A stretch of DNA of 64,000 bases, taken from the NCBI RefSeq assembly GCF_949987515.2, contig NC_082701.1, positions 40,131,755 to 40,195,754 on the forward strand, read 5' to 3'. The position numbers were made by a program, and so were the translations under genes. The notes under the pieces are model-generated. The model was not told the DNA's origin and did not search any database. It saw nothing but the letters and a program-made list of their open reading frames with translations. Position 1 is the first letter of the stretch. The number at the start of each line of letters is the position of its first letter. This document shows, one piece after another, positions 25,313 to 38,936 of the stretch. The DNA comes from Delphinus delphis (Eukaryota > Chordata > Mammalia > Artiodactyla > Delphinidae).

Positions 25313-25440
25313 GAAGGAAGGAAGGAAGGAAGAAAGAGAAAGAAAGAAAGGAGGAAGAAAGAAAGAAAGGAAGGAAGAAAGAAACAAAGAAAGAAAGAAA
25401 GAAAGGAAGGAAGGAAGAAAGAAAGAAAGAAAGAAAGAAG
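25255..25440 (+). repeat. GAAA/GGAA microsatellite in the L1 5'UTR
   Basis: About 185 bp of near-pure purine tetranucleotides (gaaa, ggaa), probably expanded from an A-rich stretch of the L1 5'UTR. The matching stretch of the L1 at 52692-60067 (58561-58600) is much shorter. Confidence 0.95.
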
Positions 25441-27062
25441 ATAAAGTTATTAAAATAAATTTAAATTACTACAAATTTAAAAAACTAAAAAAGAAAAAAA
25501 AAAAGAAAAAAAAAAAAAAAACGGACAGATAGGACCCTAGGACAAATGATAAAAGCAAAGCTATACAGACAAAATCACACAAGGAAGCATACACATACAC
25601 ACTCACAAAAAGAGAAAAAGGAAAGAAAAAAAAAATATATATATATATTTTAAAAAAACAAAAGGAAGAGAGTAACCAAATCAATGAACAAATCTACCAA
25701 TGATAATAAACTCTAAATACTAAACTAAGATAAACATAAAACCAGAAACAAATTAGACACAGAAAGCAAACCCCAAGTCTACAGTTGCTCCCAAATTCCA
25801 CCGCCTCAATTTTGGGGTGATTCCTTGTGTATTCAGGTATTCCGATGCAGGGTACATCAAGTTGATTGTGGAGATTTAACCTGCTGCTCCTGAGGCTGCC
25901 GGTAGAGATTTCCCTTTCTCTTCTTTGTTCGCACAGCTCCCGGCGTTCAGCTTTGGGGTTCTGCATGTAGGTCGCCTGAGGACGTCTGTTCTTCGCCCAG
26001 ACAGGACGGGGTAAAGGAGTAGCTGATTCGGGAGCTCTGGCACACTCAGGTCGGGGGGAGGGAGGTGTACGGAAAGCAGGGTAAGCCTGTGGCAGCAGAG
26101 GCTGGTGTGACGTTGCACCAGCCTGAGGCGAACTGTGCGTTCTCCCGGGGAAGTTGTCGCTGGATCCCGGGACCCTGGCAGTGGCGGGCTGCACAGGCTC
26201 CCCTGAAGGGGAGTGTAGAGAGTGACCTGTGCTCACACACAGGCTTCTTGGTGGCGGCAGCAGCAGCCTTAGCATTTCATGCCCGTCTCTGGGGTCCGCG
26301 CTGATAGCCGCGGCTTGCGCCCGTCTCTGGAGCTCGTTTAGGCGGTGCTCTGAATCCCCTGTCCTCACGCTCCCCAAAACAATGGTCTCTTGCATCTTCG
26401 GCAGGTCCAGTCTTTTCCCGGACTCCCTCCCGGCTAGCCGTGGTGCACTAACCCCCTTCAGGCTGTGTTCACGCTGCCAACCCCAGTCCTCTCCCAGCGC
26501 TCTGACCGAAGCCCGAGCCTCAGGTCCCAGCCCCACCCACCCACCCGGCGGGTGAGCAGACAAGCCTCTAGGGCTGGTGAGTGCTGGTCGGCACCGATCC
26601 TCTGTGCGGAAATCTTTCCACTTTGCCCTCTGCACCCCTGTGGCTGCGCTCTCCTCCTCGGCTCCAAAGCTCCCCCCTCCGCCACCCGCAGTCTCTGCCC
26701 ACGAAGGGGCTCCTAGTGTGTGGAAACCTTTCCTCCTTCACAGCTCCCTCCCACTGGTGCAGGTCCCGTCCCTATTCTTTTGTCTCTGTTTTTTCTTTTT
26801 TTCTTTTGCCCTACCTAGGTACGTGGTGGAGTTTCTTGCCTTTTGGGAGGTCTGAGGTCTTCTGCCAGCATCCAGTAGGTGTTCTGTAGGAGGTGTTCCA
26901 CATGTAGATGTATTTCTGATGTATTTGTGGGGAGAAAGGTGATCGCCACGTCTTACTCTTCCGCCATCTTGAAGGTCCTCCTGTTCTTAGTTTTATGTTT
27001 GATATTTAAATATTCTTTATGGGAGAGTAGCTGTTCCTACAAGAAAATAGGTTTTGAAGTCT

Positions 27063-28245
<1,183 letters not shown>

Positions 28246-28249
28246 GCAA

Positions 28250-28650
28250 CTGACACACAGTAAAAAGTCAATAATGATGGCTGCTTTTTTGAATTTGTTC
28301 TCCATGCCAGGGACTATAGAATTTGTGCATGTTATCTAATTTAATCCTCCTGGCCAACATCTGAGGTAAGTGATTTTATGATGTTCATTATAAAGATAAA
28401 AGAAGGGCAGCTTAGAGAAGCTAAAAGCCTTCCTCATATGGGACAGAGCCCATAAAAGGGAGAGCTGCCTCTCTGTGCAGACCTGCCCTTGAACTATGCT
28501 AAACACACACCCATGTGCCTTTGTTCTAGTGCTATTTGCCTGTTGTTTCACATAATCCTCTAGTAGCAGGTGTCTTGATCCCCACTTTACTGGGGAGATT
28601 AAATGATTTCCACAGAATGCAGAGCTGGTTCAGGCAAACCAGAGCTGAAG
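28250..28650 (-). repeat. One or two MIR fragments
   Basis: Reverse MIR-like blocks (taatttaatcctcctggcca; ataatcctctagtagcaggt). Confidence 0.55.
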
Positions 28651-28752
28651 CAAGTCTAGCAGGTAGAATAGGGTCCCCAAGCCTCAACCCCACTCTAATA
28701 CATTAGGCAGAGTCTTTGGGAAAGATAACTTAGAACCTGTGCTTTCAGACAT

Positions 28753-29036
28753 AGAGAACAGACTTATGGTTGCCAAGGGGGAGGGTAGGTGGAGGAGGGA
28801 AGGATTGGGAGTTTGGGATTAGCAGATGCAAGCTATTATATATAGAATGGATAAACAACAAGGTCCTACTGTATAGCACAGGGAACTATATTCAATATGC
28901 TGTAATAAACCATAATGGAAAAAAATATGATAAAGAATGCATATATATGTATAACTGAATCACTTTTCTGTACAGCAGAAATTAACACAACATTTTATGT
29001 CAACTATACTTCAATGAAATAAAATTTTTAACAAGT
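28753..29036 (+). mobile_element. L1 3' end fragment
   Basis: L1 3'UTR type with an A-rich end, flanked by an 18-bp repeat acctgtgctttyagacat (28735-28752 and 29037-29054, one mismatch). A heavily 5'-truncated insertion. Confidence 0.9.
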
Positions 29037-29059
29037 ACCTGTGCTTTTAGACATGTCTG

Positions 29060-30535
29060 TGGTAGTTTTAATGCACAGTCAATGAGAAGTCATATATCTA
29101 GTTCAAGGATCCATTTTATGGTTGGGTACACCAAAGCCCAGTGAGAAAATGTAAATTTCCAAGAGTTACCTTCCAGGCTAGCTACAGAACCCATCCAGGG
29201 ATCAGACATGCCTTAGGTCCAGGCCTGCATCCTTATAGCAGCTTCCATGTTGCTCTGCCTAGAGCCCCATTCACACCTCAGGACCAAGGTAATCATTCCC
29301 CCAACTTCAGCCGCATTGGTGGCCAACAGGTCTGCACTGAGTGCCTCTCTAGGAATTGCCTTGGGCTGTAGGGACAGCTGCCTCCCTCAAAGTCACATCC
29401 CCTTTTCTGGGGACTGCCCACACCCAATGATGGGTGATATAGACAGATAAAGGCCCGTTGCTTTTTCCTTATATGGGATAATTCTAAAGGAGCATCCCTG
29501 CTCCAGAGCACCTCATAGGATTAGTCTGGGAGCTCACTGGGATATACCCTCCAAAGTCAGAGAATAATTGTAGCATCCCTTGCCTCCCACCATTGAGAAA
29601 AGAGGCACAGTGCCTGGCAGTCAGCTTCTCTGTACTCGGGAAGACTGCTCTGACCACGCATACAAAAGGCTTCCAGTTGTGACTTCCAGGCTTCCAGGGG
29701 TACAGAGCATGAGTGGGTTCCAGCAGGTCTGGATGTGGGGCAAGTGATCCTGCAGCTTGTGCCGTCCAACCAGCTAGACGCAGATATTAGAGGTAATGTG
29801 GTGGGGAAGGAAGCCCACTGTGCCCCGTGGAGTCTATGACTGTTGGAGAATCACAAAATGGACCCCTGGGCTTCTGGACCAAGGCCATGCCATCTAAAGA
29901 GGAGAATTTATATCTTCTGAAAAAAGAGTTCCCAGTGTGTTTACTGCCCCTGGCAGAGACAAAGAGCCTGGCCAGAGGAATTCAAGTAGACTTGCAGCCA
30001 GAACTGCCTGTCAGGAACTGGGTTTAGTGAAACCCACCAACTTATAAAGCCAGGTGGGCCCAGCAACAATCCATCGTGAGATTAAATCAGCGCCTTGGGA
30101 CTGGGCACAAGCAGGGCCAGAGGGCCCCCATCCTTAGGCACTTTCCAAAAGTGACCTCGTTAACGTAACAGATCATATTAGCTCTCATCACTGGAAATTC
30201 CAGTTTTAGGAGCTCTGTGCCAGGAACATGTATTTCTTATTATTAATTTCGACACCATAGTATTATTTACAGCCTCAAGACCAGCTGCAGCAGTGGATTA
30301 GGGTTTTCATCTAAGAGTTTGTTTCCCAGAGAAACCTTTTGATGACATCCCTGGTCCCTGGTTGGGGTCTGTGTGTAACTGAGCAGGACCCTATGGGACA
30401 TCCGCACAGCAGACACCACCCCCACAATGTCTTCTGCCTGCTTTTTGTCTGTAGAAAAACTTTAGTCAAAGAATAAATGTAATCAGAGGAGTGAGAAAAA
30501 TGCAGAAAGAAAGGAAAGCAGTCAAACAAGACAAA
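29060..30535. other. Intergenic DNA
   Basis: A possible MIR scrap near 29100-29200. Otherwise nothing recognised. Confidence 0.45.
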
Positions 30536-30539
30536 ATAA

Positions 30540-31665
30540 TAACAGTTTAGCCATTAAACAAAGTCAAGGACTTTTAGTTCCTCCTCAAAGGCTATAGAGA
30601 ATGTTCTGAGACATATCCTTGGGCTGTTATGCAGATACTGAAATCCCCACCAGACTGGAAGACGTTAACTGTATGCTGCCCATGAGCACATAGACCCCAG
30701 ACTGATTGGAACCAGAAGGTTAAAGATGTTGACTCCTGATGAACTCACCACCAACCAGTCAGAAGAATGTCTACGAGCTGATCACACACCCCACACCCCA
30801 CAACCCCCTCCCTCACCCTATCTTTAAAAACCTTTCCCTGAAAGCCTCTAGGGAGTTCAGACCTTTTAAGCACTAGCTGTCTGGACTCTTTGCTTGATGC
30901 CCTGCAATAAATGCTACACTTTCAGCCATGTACCTCAATGTTCATTGTGGCTCTATTTACAATAGCCGGGAGATGGAAGCAACCTAAGTGTCCATCGACA
31001 GATGAACGGATAAAGAAGATGTGGCACATATATACAATGGAATATTACTCAGCCATAAAAAGAAACGTAATTGAGTTATTTGTAGTAAGGTGGGTGGACC
31101 TAGAGTCTGTCATACAGAGTGAAGTAAGTCAGAAAGAGAAAAACAAATACCGCATGCTAACATATATATGGAAACTAAAAGAAAAAAAAAAGGTTCTGAT
31201 GAACCTAGGGGCAGCATAGGAATAAAGACGCAGACGTAGAGAATGGACTTGAGGACACAGGGAGGGGGAAGGGTAAGCTGGGACGAAGTGAGAGAGTGGC
31301 ATGGACATATATACACTACCAAATGTAAAATAGATAGCTAGTGGGAAGCAGCCGCATAGCACAGGGAGATCAGCTCGGTGCTTTGTGACCACCTAGAGGG
31401 GTGGGGTAGGGAGGGTGGGAGGGAGACGCAAGAGGGAGGAGATATGGGGATATATGTGTATGTATAGCTGACTCACTTTGTTATAAAGCAGAAACTAACA
31501 CACCACTGTAAAGCAATTATACTCCAATAAATATGTTAAAAAATAAAGAAAAACAGTCCAAGAAAAAATGCTACACTTTCTTTCACCACAACCCGGTGTC
31601 AGTAGATGGGCTTTACTGCGAGGGCAGGCAGATCCAGGTTGAGTTCGGTAAAATGTGTGCCGTCA
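30540..31665 (+). repeat. Probable solo LTR interrupted by an L1
   Basis: Without the L1, the sequence has a TATA-like ctttaaaaacc (about 30823), an aataaa near 30906 and a cccggtgtcag segment near 31595, typical of a retroviral LTR. No internal coding remains flank it. The family is not identified. Confidence 0.45.
30924..31565 (+). mobile_element. 5'-truncated L1 inserted in a probable LTR
   Basis: ORF2 end ([20 protein letters not shown] through [17 protein letters not shown]) and 3'UTR. Flanked by aaatgctacactttc (30909-30923 and 31566-31580). Confidence 0.93.
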
Positions 31666-31669
31666 GAAG

Positions 31670-33530
31670 CTTTAAATACCTCCAATGTTTCGTGCCCACC
31701 ATTTCACACTCCAGGGGCAGATGATGCTGTGCCCTGTTAGAGGTGAACTGGGCTCAGGGTTCCTTGAATGAGAAGAGAGAACGCTTGGCAGTAGTGCTGT
31801 GAGCAAACTCTGTTTAGTCTTTCACAAATGGAAGACACTCCCCGCTGCCACTCTCTTTTCTTGATCCCATCTTCAAGATTTTCCTGGCACCAGCGGGTCT
31901 GCTGATCCCAGTACGCTGTCCTGTGGCCACCACACTGTTTGTCTGCTGGTGCCTGCCTCTGGATATGCTAATATTTGGAGGTGCCTCTCTGATTGGCATT
32001 TAGGGCTGAAGTCTGCTGGGCTGCAGGAAAGGCAGGGAGGTTTGTTGTCCTTGGAGTGAGGTCCAGTGATTACTCTAAATGGGAGACTTTCTGTCGTAGC
32101 CACCGGGAGCTCTCTGGTGGCTCCTGGGGTCCGTGCTTCTACTTGAGGCTCTGATAGAAAGGCTTCCCAGAAGGGCAGTCTGAATGCACGGGTGTGCCAG
32201 TTAGCTTGACCCTTGTGTGGTTGTGGGAGTGTGAGTAAGAACCCTCACCCAAACTTCCCTGCCCCTATGGGTAGAGATAGTGATATTTTCCAAGAGAAAG
32301 TGCTCTCAGAGCAGAAGATCTTGTAGGACCATTTATTTGATCCCTTAGATCCTTCCCTGTACAAACAAAAAGAACAAGAGTCTCACTCACCATCCAGTTA
32401 TACAAGGGGTTAAGTCACAACTCACAGACAGTGCACCCTGAGGGGAATTCAAGATGGAGAAAAACAGAGAAGCATTCTGAGTTTTGGAAATATAACCCCT
32501 AGATAGTTAAGATGCATATCTAAGGAAGAATTTCAATGAGCCCAGATTCTTGCATATTTCCATGCACAGAAAAGCACTAAAATCATTACCTTGAGATATC
32601 TGGGTTTTTTTTTTTTTTGCTGATTAGCACTAATCTTTTACCAAGATGTATGCTTGACTACATGTATTTCTCAGCCAAAACATTTATATATATCCTGGCT
32701 CCTTCCCTACCTCTTCAGAGCAGTTCTTCAGAACTATCTGAGGGGCTGTCTTCAGGATCTAGTTCTCAGTAAGGTCCCTGAACAAACCTGAAACTCACTG
32801 CTCTCATGTTGTGTGTGTTCTTTCAGTCAACACCTAAAACATCATTATTCTCATATTATGGATGGGATAATCAAAACCAAAGTAACTTAGTGAGAGAGAC
32901 CATTTCTAAGGGCTAAAATGGAAGTCACCTGCCTCCCAGGTAAGTGTGCTTCCTGATGTCTCATGCCGCCATTTATATTGCCTTGTGCCATGGTCACCAC
33001 ATATAGTGGCCCAAGGGGACTTTGGTGTGAATGGTGCCCCTTGGAGGTATGCAATGCAGTGACACTGCTGTATGTAACAAGATGTTGGGGACCATCGGCT
33101 CTCCAGATTGGCAGCATCAGGCTGGGTGGAGTTATACCAGCAAAGCAACAGTGACCCTTTTCTACCCTAGAGGACACAGTGGGTCTTTGTGTCCAGGGGT
33201 CACATGACTGACAGAAATGTGATTTCATATGCTGCAGGGGAATCCTGATTTGAGTTGCTGATACAGGAGGTGGGGGGTCCTGTCCACGTGATTGGAAGCT
33301 CTTGAGCTTGGAAATTTGGGGTGTAATGGGAGGAGTGATGGAGGGAAGTGAGTTTTCTGGGTCTAAGAAGCCACCTTTAGTTGCAGCTTTGTGGAGTTTG
33401 GAAAGTTTCCACATCACTAATCCTGCTTCTCCATCCACAACATTCAACATTTCACCTGACCTAGTCCCGTTCTTCTTACAATTGCCCTCTCCCCCCTTCC
33501 CATCTACAAGTTCCCTGGCTCTGTCCCCCA
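31670..33530. other. Intergenic DNA upstream of the provirus
   Basis: The 224-codon minus-strand frame at 32887-33561 has no recognisable domain, runs into the LTR start, and is judged to be chance. Confidence 0.45.
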
Positions 33531-33536
33531 TTACCT

Positions 33537-33924
33537 TGTGAAAAGGAGACAGCAGGCCCAAATGGAGTCACTTGTGCTAAACCCCATGTCAGCAAACCAA
33601 GACTTAATATCTAACCTAATTGCAGTTTCAATCTCCCAAGAATATAACCTTTTACCAGGCAACATGAAATTATCTGGTCAGCAATAGCGAGATGATCCCC
33701 CCGTTAGGCCCTCTGTACCCCCTAGAAAGGCGACCTTGCCTGAAATAATCCATTCTTTGCTAATAATTTCCTTTTTCCACCCCTCTTCTGCCTTTAAAAA
33801 CTATTCCTTTTCTACAGCTTGGGGGACTTCTTTTCTATTGATAGAAGGGACGCTGATTCATGAATCATTGAAAAAAGCCAATTTGATCTTTAAATTCACT
33901 CAGTTGAATTTTTGTTGTTTAATA
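33537..33924 (+). repeat. 5' LTR of the class I provirus
   Basis: Starts TGTGAAAAGGAGACAG and ends in tttgttgtttaata. It aligns along its full length with the 3' LTR at 44075-44514. A tttaaaaac stretch is a plausible TATA-like box. The polyadenylation hexamer intact in the 3' copy is changed here (gaaaaaagccaatttg). The two LTRs differ at many positions, so the insertion is old. Confidence 0.88.
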
Positions 33925-34103
33925 GATTTAGTGGCAATGGTGGAATTGAAGGAGAATTCTGACAGCTTCAGGATAATGAGAAACATAGGTACTCCATGAA
34001 CCCTTTGAGTTCACTGTCTTTTTCACCAATTCTGAGGGTAGGTTTCCTCTTGATTTTGGGCATCACTCTCTTTGCATCAAGCTCAATTTAATTAGCTTTC
34101 CAG

Positions 34104-34328
34104 GGACTTCCCTGGTGGTCCAGTGGGTAAGACTCCATACTCCCAATGCAGGGGGGCCGGGTTCGATTCCTGGTCGAAGAACTAGATCCCGCATGCATGC
34201 CACAACTAAGAATCTACATGCCGCAACTAAGAAGCCCACATGCTGCAAACAAGATCCCCTGTGCGCAACTAAGACTCAGAGCAGCCGAAATAAATAAATA
34301 ATATTTTTTAAAAAAGATTTTTTAAAAA
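34104..34328 (+). mobile_element. CHR-type SINE in the provirus leader
   Basis: tRNA-derived SINE head (gggacttccctggtggtcca) and A-rich end, flanked by the 14-bp duplication aattagctttccag (34090-34103 and 34329-34342). Confidence 0.92.
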
Positions 34329-35276
34329 ATTAGCTTTCCAGTTAGCTCCCCATTTGTCTGGAGTCGCTGGTTCCAAGTTGGGAGCTGCTGGTATCTTAAA
34401 CCACAGTTCCCTGTTTGATTGGAAACCCCAGCTCTTGGTTCTGTCCCCAGATTCCACGTTGGGAGTTGCTGGCGGTGTAGTCTGCATTTCCATATTTGTT
34501 TTGAATCAGTCTAAAGTCTCCATTCTTTGGGGTTTGCTGGTTCAATCCTTTCCCCAGTCCCCAGTTCCACACTGGGAATTGCTGATGGTGTGCACAAGGC
34601 CTTTTCTTGGCCAGGGTGCAGTAACATCTGTTGGTTATTGCTGATATATTAAGGTGCACATGGTTGTTTGTCTTGTTTTGTATAGCTAAAGGCTACAGCT
34701 AATGGTAATCTGGGAGGCCAAAAAGCTAAAAAAATTGGTGGGTACGGATCAAGCACATAAGAACTGTTAAAGCACTTGCCACCAAACCCAAAGACTTCTG
34801 AGTTAGGATAAATTGGCCATGGGGTGGGTCAAATTGACACTAGGTCACTCACCAACCTCAAGAAGTTTTCCGTGCAACAATGTGCACTGTAAACTACCAT
34901 GTAATCCCCAACTCAGTGGCACATCCCTTATAGGTATTAGACCAGCTTTGAGAAACCCAAAGCCTTAGCTAATGGGATCCTTAAACTCTAAAGAGTCAAG
35001 GGTACCACCTTTGGGCACAACTGCTTATTTTATGTCTGAAAAATATGATCCTGAAAGCTACAAATATCTACAAAGGTGGCGAAATCTTACCAAAAACAGC
35101 CTAGAATTACAACGGTCATCATGGAGAACATTTTAATTAGACATGATCATTCATTTAAGAAGAGCACTTGAAAGTCAGGATTCCCGAATTAAACAAGCAG
35201 AATGGGGTACCTATTTTACCTGGTATGCAGAGACCTCCAAAAGCCTTCAAGATTCCAAAATAGCCTCATTGAACAT

Positions 35277-36632
35277 TGCAACAGGATAGAAAGCCCAGAA
35301 ATAAACCCACACACCCATGGTCGATTAATCTTTGACAAAGGAGGCGAGAATATACAATGGAGAAAAGACAGTCTCTTAAGCAAGTAATGGACAGACACAT
35401 GTAAATCAAGGAAGTTAGAACACACTGTGCACAAAAATAAACTCAAAATGGCTTAAAGATTTAAATATAAGACATGACACCATAAAACTCCTAGAAGAGA
35501 ACATAGGCAAAACATTCTCTGACATAAATTTTAGCAATGTTCCCTTAGGTCAGTCTCCCAAGGCCACAGAAATAAATGCAAAAATAAACAAATGGGGCCT
35601 CATGAAGCTTATAAGCTTTTGCATAACAAAGGAAATGATAAACAAAACAAAAAGACAGTCTACAGAATGGGAGAAAATATTTACAAACAATGTGACAACA
35701 AGGGCTTAATTTCCAAAATACACAAACTGCTCATACAACTCAATAACAAAAAACCAAACAACCCAATCAAAAAATGGGCAGAAGACCTAAATAGACATTT
35801 ATCCAAAGAAGACATCCAGATGGCCAATAGACACATGAAAAGATGCTCAACATCGCTAATTATTAGAGAAATGCAAATCAAAACCACCATGAGGTATCAC
35901 CTCACACCAGTCAGAATGGCCATAATTTAAAAATCTACAAATAACAAATGCTGGAGAGGGTGTGGAGAAAAGGGAACCCTTGTATACTGTTGGTGAGAAT
36001 GTAAATTCGTGGCTACTATAGAAAACAGTATGGAGGTTCCTCAGAAAACTAAAAATAGAGTTGCCATACGATCCAGCAATCCCACTCCTGGGCATATGTC
36101 TGGAAAGAAACTCCAATTCTAAAAGATACATGTACCCCAATGCTCATAGCAGCACCATTTACAATAGCCAAGACCTGAAAACATCCCAAGTGCTCATCAA
36201 CAGACAATTGGCTTAAGAAGATGTGGTACATATGTACAATGGAATATTGCTCAGCCACAAGAAAGGATGAAATAATGTCATTCGCAGCAATGTGGATGGA
36301 CCTAAACATTATCATACTATGGGAAGTAAGTCAGACAAATACCATGTGATATCACTTATATGTGGAATCTAAAATATGATACAAATGAACTTATTTACAA
36401 AACAGAAACAGACTCACAGACATAGAAATCAGACTTACGGTTACCAAAGGGGAAAGAGGGTGGGGGAGGGATAAATTAGGAGTTTGGAATTAGCAGATAC
36501 AAATTACTATATATAAAATAGATAAACAATAAGGCCCTACTATATAGCACAGGGAACTATATCCAATATCTTCTAATAAACAATAAAGAAAAATAATCTG
36601 AAAAAGAATATAGATGTGCGCGTGTGTGTGTA

Positions 36633-36671
<39 letters not shown>

Positions 36672-36765
36672 GCACACATATATATAACTGAATCACTTTG
36701 CTGTACACCAGAAATTAACACAATGTAAATCAACTATACTTCAATAAAAAAAATTAAAAATAAAC
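35277..36765 (+). mobile_element. 5'-truncated L1 inside proviral gag
   Basis: Plus-strand L1 ORF2 C-terminal part and 3'UTR, with several stops and frameshifts. It reads from [14 protein letters not shown] to [20 protein letters not shown] and then [13 protein letters not shown] (TG/TA) microsatellite at 36615-36672 lies in its 3'UTR. A SINE sits immediately after its A-rich end. Confidence 0.9.
36615..36672 (+). repeat. (TG)n/(TA)n microsatellite in an L1 3'UTR
   Basis: A short gtgtgt run followed by a long tatata run. Confidence 0.95.
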
Positions 36766-36771
36766 AACTCA

Positions 36772-36945
36772 GGGACTTCCCTGGTGGTCCAGTGACTAAG
36801 ACTCTGCACTCCCAATGCAGGGGGCCCAGGTTCATCCCTGGTCAGGGAACTAGATCCCGCATGCCACAACTAAAGATCCCTTGTGCTGCAACTAAGACCC
36901 CATGCAGCCAAATAAATAAATAAATAATTGTTTTTTAAAAACTCA
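36772..36945 (+). mobile_element. Short CHR-type SINE next to the L1 tail
   Basis: Same head as the SINE at 34104, with a shortened body and a (aaat)n tail. It abuts the L1 A-rich end, a common site for later SINE insertion. Confidence 0.85.
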
Positions 36946-36962
36946 ATTTAAAAATGGGGAGA

Positions 36963-37176
36963 GGGGCTTCCCTGGTGGCGCAGTGGTTGAGAGTCCGCCT
37001 GCCGATGCAGGGGACGCGGGTCCGTGCTCCGGTCCGGGAGGAACCCCCATGCCGCGGAGCGGCTGGGCCCGTGAGCCATGGCCGCTGGGCCTGCGCGTCC
37101 GGAGCCTGTGCTCCGCAACGGGAGAGGCCACAGCAGCGAGAGGTCCGCGTACCCCCCCAAAAAAAAAAAAAAGAAT
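36963..37176 (+). mobile_element. CHR-2 type SINE (short form)
   Basis: Head ggcttccctggtggcgcagt and body ending at the cgcgtacc/poly(A) junction, flanked by aaaatggggaga at about 36951-36962 and 37177-37188. Confidence 0.93.
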
Positions 37177-37375
37177 AAAATGGGGAGAAAAATAGAAAGA
37201 TTCATTGCAAAAGGCCAATAAAAAATTAAGGATACTGCAGGTGCCTAAAACAAAAGGTAATGGGACTAGTATGACCCCTCCTGCCCCCCTCTATCCTTCT
37301 TTACCTGGGTACTCACATTTTACTAATTCTCCGAACTGCCTTTTTATTCTAAGAGACTAGTAAACAGTTATTTTT

Positions 37376-37711
37376 TTAAGATTTATTTTTGTCTGCGTTG
37401 AGTCTTTGTTGTTGCGCGTGGGCTTTCCCTTGTTGCGGCAAGCAGGGGCCACTCTTCGCTGCGGTGCGTGAGCTTCTCATTGCGGTGGCTTCTCTTGTTG
37501 CAGAGCACGGGCTCTAAGTGTGCAAGCTTCAGTAGCTGTGGCACGTGGGCTCGGTAGTTGTGGCTCGCGGGCTCCAGACCTTAGGCTCAATAGTTGTGGC
37601 ACATGGGCTTCACTGCTCTGCAGCATGTGGGATCTTCCTGGACCAGGGCTGGAACCCATGTCCCCTGCACCAGCAGGCGGATTCTTAACCACTGTGCCAC
37701 CAGGGAAGCCC
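37376..37711 (-). mobile_element. Long CHR-type SINE in proviral gag
   Basis: Minus-strand full-length SINE with the long body (gcaacgaagagtggcccctg type) and flanking aacagttattttt repeats (about 37363-37375 and 37712-37724). Confidence 0.9.
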
Positions 37712-38599
37712 AACAGTTATTTTTAAAAATAAAAACTGCCCAAGATTGCAGGCCATCCTCCTTAGGTATCTTCTACTCCTTAGTCAAAGACTGAACTAAG
37801 GGCCATAGCTAAAGGGTTTCCTAAACCCAGGGAGGATCCCAAGAGTTTTTTGAAGAGTTTAGAATCCTTACTGGGGCCTATGACCCGGGGCTGCCAGATC
37901 TTTATCAGCTTGTGCCCGGGATGGTGGGACCTGGGGAAACCCAAAAATGGATACAGAAAGTAGAATGGCAAAACACCGAGGATGATACTTGAGATCCTCA
38001 ACCAAAAAAAAGCTCCCAAAAGAGCCACCAACCTTTTACAAGCCATTCCTAGAGTCTTCCCTGCACTAATCGTTCTACTCTTCAAACATTCAAACAAAAG
38101 AAAGAATGCTTGTCCTGCGGCATTCCGGATTTCATATAATAAATGATGTCGCCTAACCTGCTCCAGATGTCCTATTTGTAAACAGAATATCTCTTGAGAT
38201 TAGTGGATTAATAAAGGCAGAAAATTAAATGGGAGGCCACTGACCTGACTGAACTCGTGACCATAGCTGAGCACTTTGAAACAAGATGGTAAACAAAGAT
38301 CTGAGGCATTATTGGCTTTATAACTACGACAGCACCAAGACCAGGCCTCAGATAATACTTGGGCCTCCCACATCGCATCCTGCTAGGTCCGTCATTAGAA
38401 CTCCCACCCAAGAAGCAATGTCTCATTGGTAATCAGTTGGGACACTGGAAAAGAAAAATTGTCCTAAACAAATTCCTCACTATCCACGCAAATGTCCCTA
38501 AGAGAGAACACCCATCTGGGCCTCTTCCAAAATTGACGGGGGGCTCTGAGGGACCCTCTGGTAACTGCTACCAGCAATATCCTTAAACAGCCCAGGGGA

Positions 38600-38870
38600 A
38601 ACAAAAATTAAAATTGATGGAAACCTTGCCAAATTCTGGTAGATCCTGGGCTGCACTCTCCACTTTAAACCCCACTCTCATAGGACAACAAATCCTGTGA
38701 AAAAAAGGTTTCCATCTGATAACGTTCAGGGAGAATTTCTATCTCAAGCAATGCAAAATGATCATGGGTAAAGCATTCTTTTTTGCTGTGTGACACAGCC
38801 CCAGTTGATGTATTAGGTAGAGATGTCTTTTCTAAATGAAAAGGACTGATGTTTTGCTTCCCATGGAGAC
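38600..38870 (+). pseudogene. Protease remnant of the provirus
   Basis: A VDPG tetrapeptide near 38640 sits where the aspartic protease normally has D-T/S-G. A single-base frameshift follows at once, after which the expected ALSTLNP-type residues appear in another frame. Both the changed motif and the frameshift indicate loss of activity. Confidence 0.55.
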
Positions 38871-38936
38871 TCCACCTTAGAATTTCCTGACCAACTTGAA
38901 CCTGATCTTATATGTTCTTTACAATTTGTCCTTGGT

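Larger units (their letters stand above)
23046..26977 (-). mobile_element. L1 with intact 5' end but missing its 3' half (minus strand)
   Basis: The 5' end reads gaccttcaagatggcgg on the minus strand at 26977, as in the other complete 5' ends. The 5'UTR runs to about 24753, ORF1 follows (24752 to 23859), and ORF2 starts at 23800. Homology stops at about 23046, inside ORF2 after the endonuclease domain. There is no poly(A) tail. Loss of the 3' end is unusual for L1, which normally loses the 5' end. Confidence 0.9.
34930..38600 (+). pseudogene. Broken gag region of the provirus
   Basis: Matrix-like residues are seen at about 34990-35260. A proline-rich segment at 37274-37306 contains LYPSL, the form of an ALIX-binding late domain. 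Capsid-like sequence lies at 37820-38090 (FRILTGAYDPGLPDLYQL with frameshifts nearby). A decayed nucleocapsid knuckle (QLGHWKR) is near 38430-38460. An L1 and three SINEs split the region between 35277 and 37711. There is no continuous frame. Confidence 0.7.

Noticed and set aside
25255..25440. A regular short repeat that might suggest a CRISPR-like array
   Set aside because: It is a simple purine microsatellite without spacers, in mammalian DNA.
25694..26635. A 313-codon open frame with no known domain
   Set aside because: It lies in the L1 5'UTR. Other copies have stops in this frame (for example TGA where this copy has TGT), so it was opened by mutation.
32887..33561. A 224-codon minus-strand frame
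   Set aside because: No recognisable domain, start context or splice pattern, and it overlaps the start of the proviral LTR.
36963..37060. tRNA-gene-like A and B boxes
   Set aside because: They belong to the tRNA-derived heads of CHR SINEs, which recur through the window, and are not tRNA genes.
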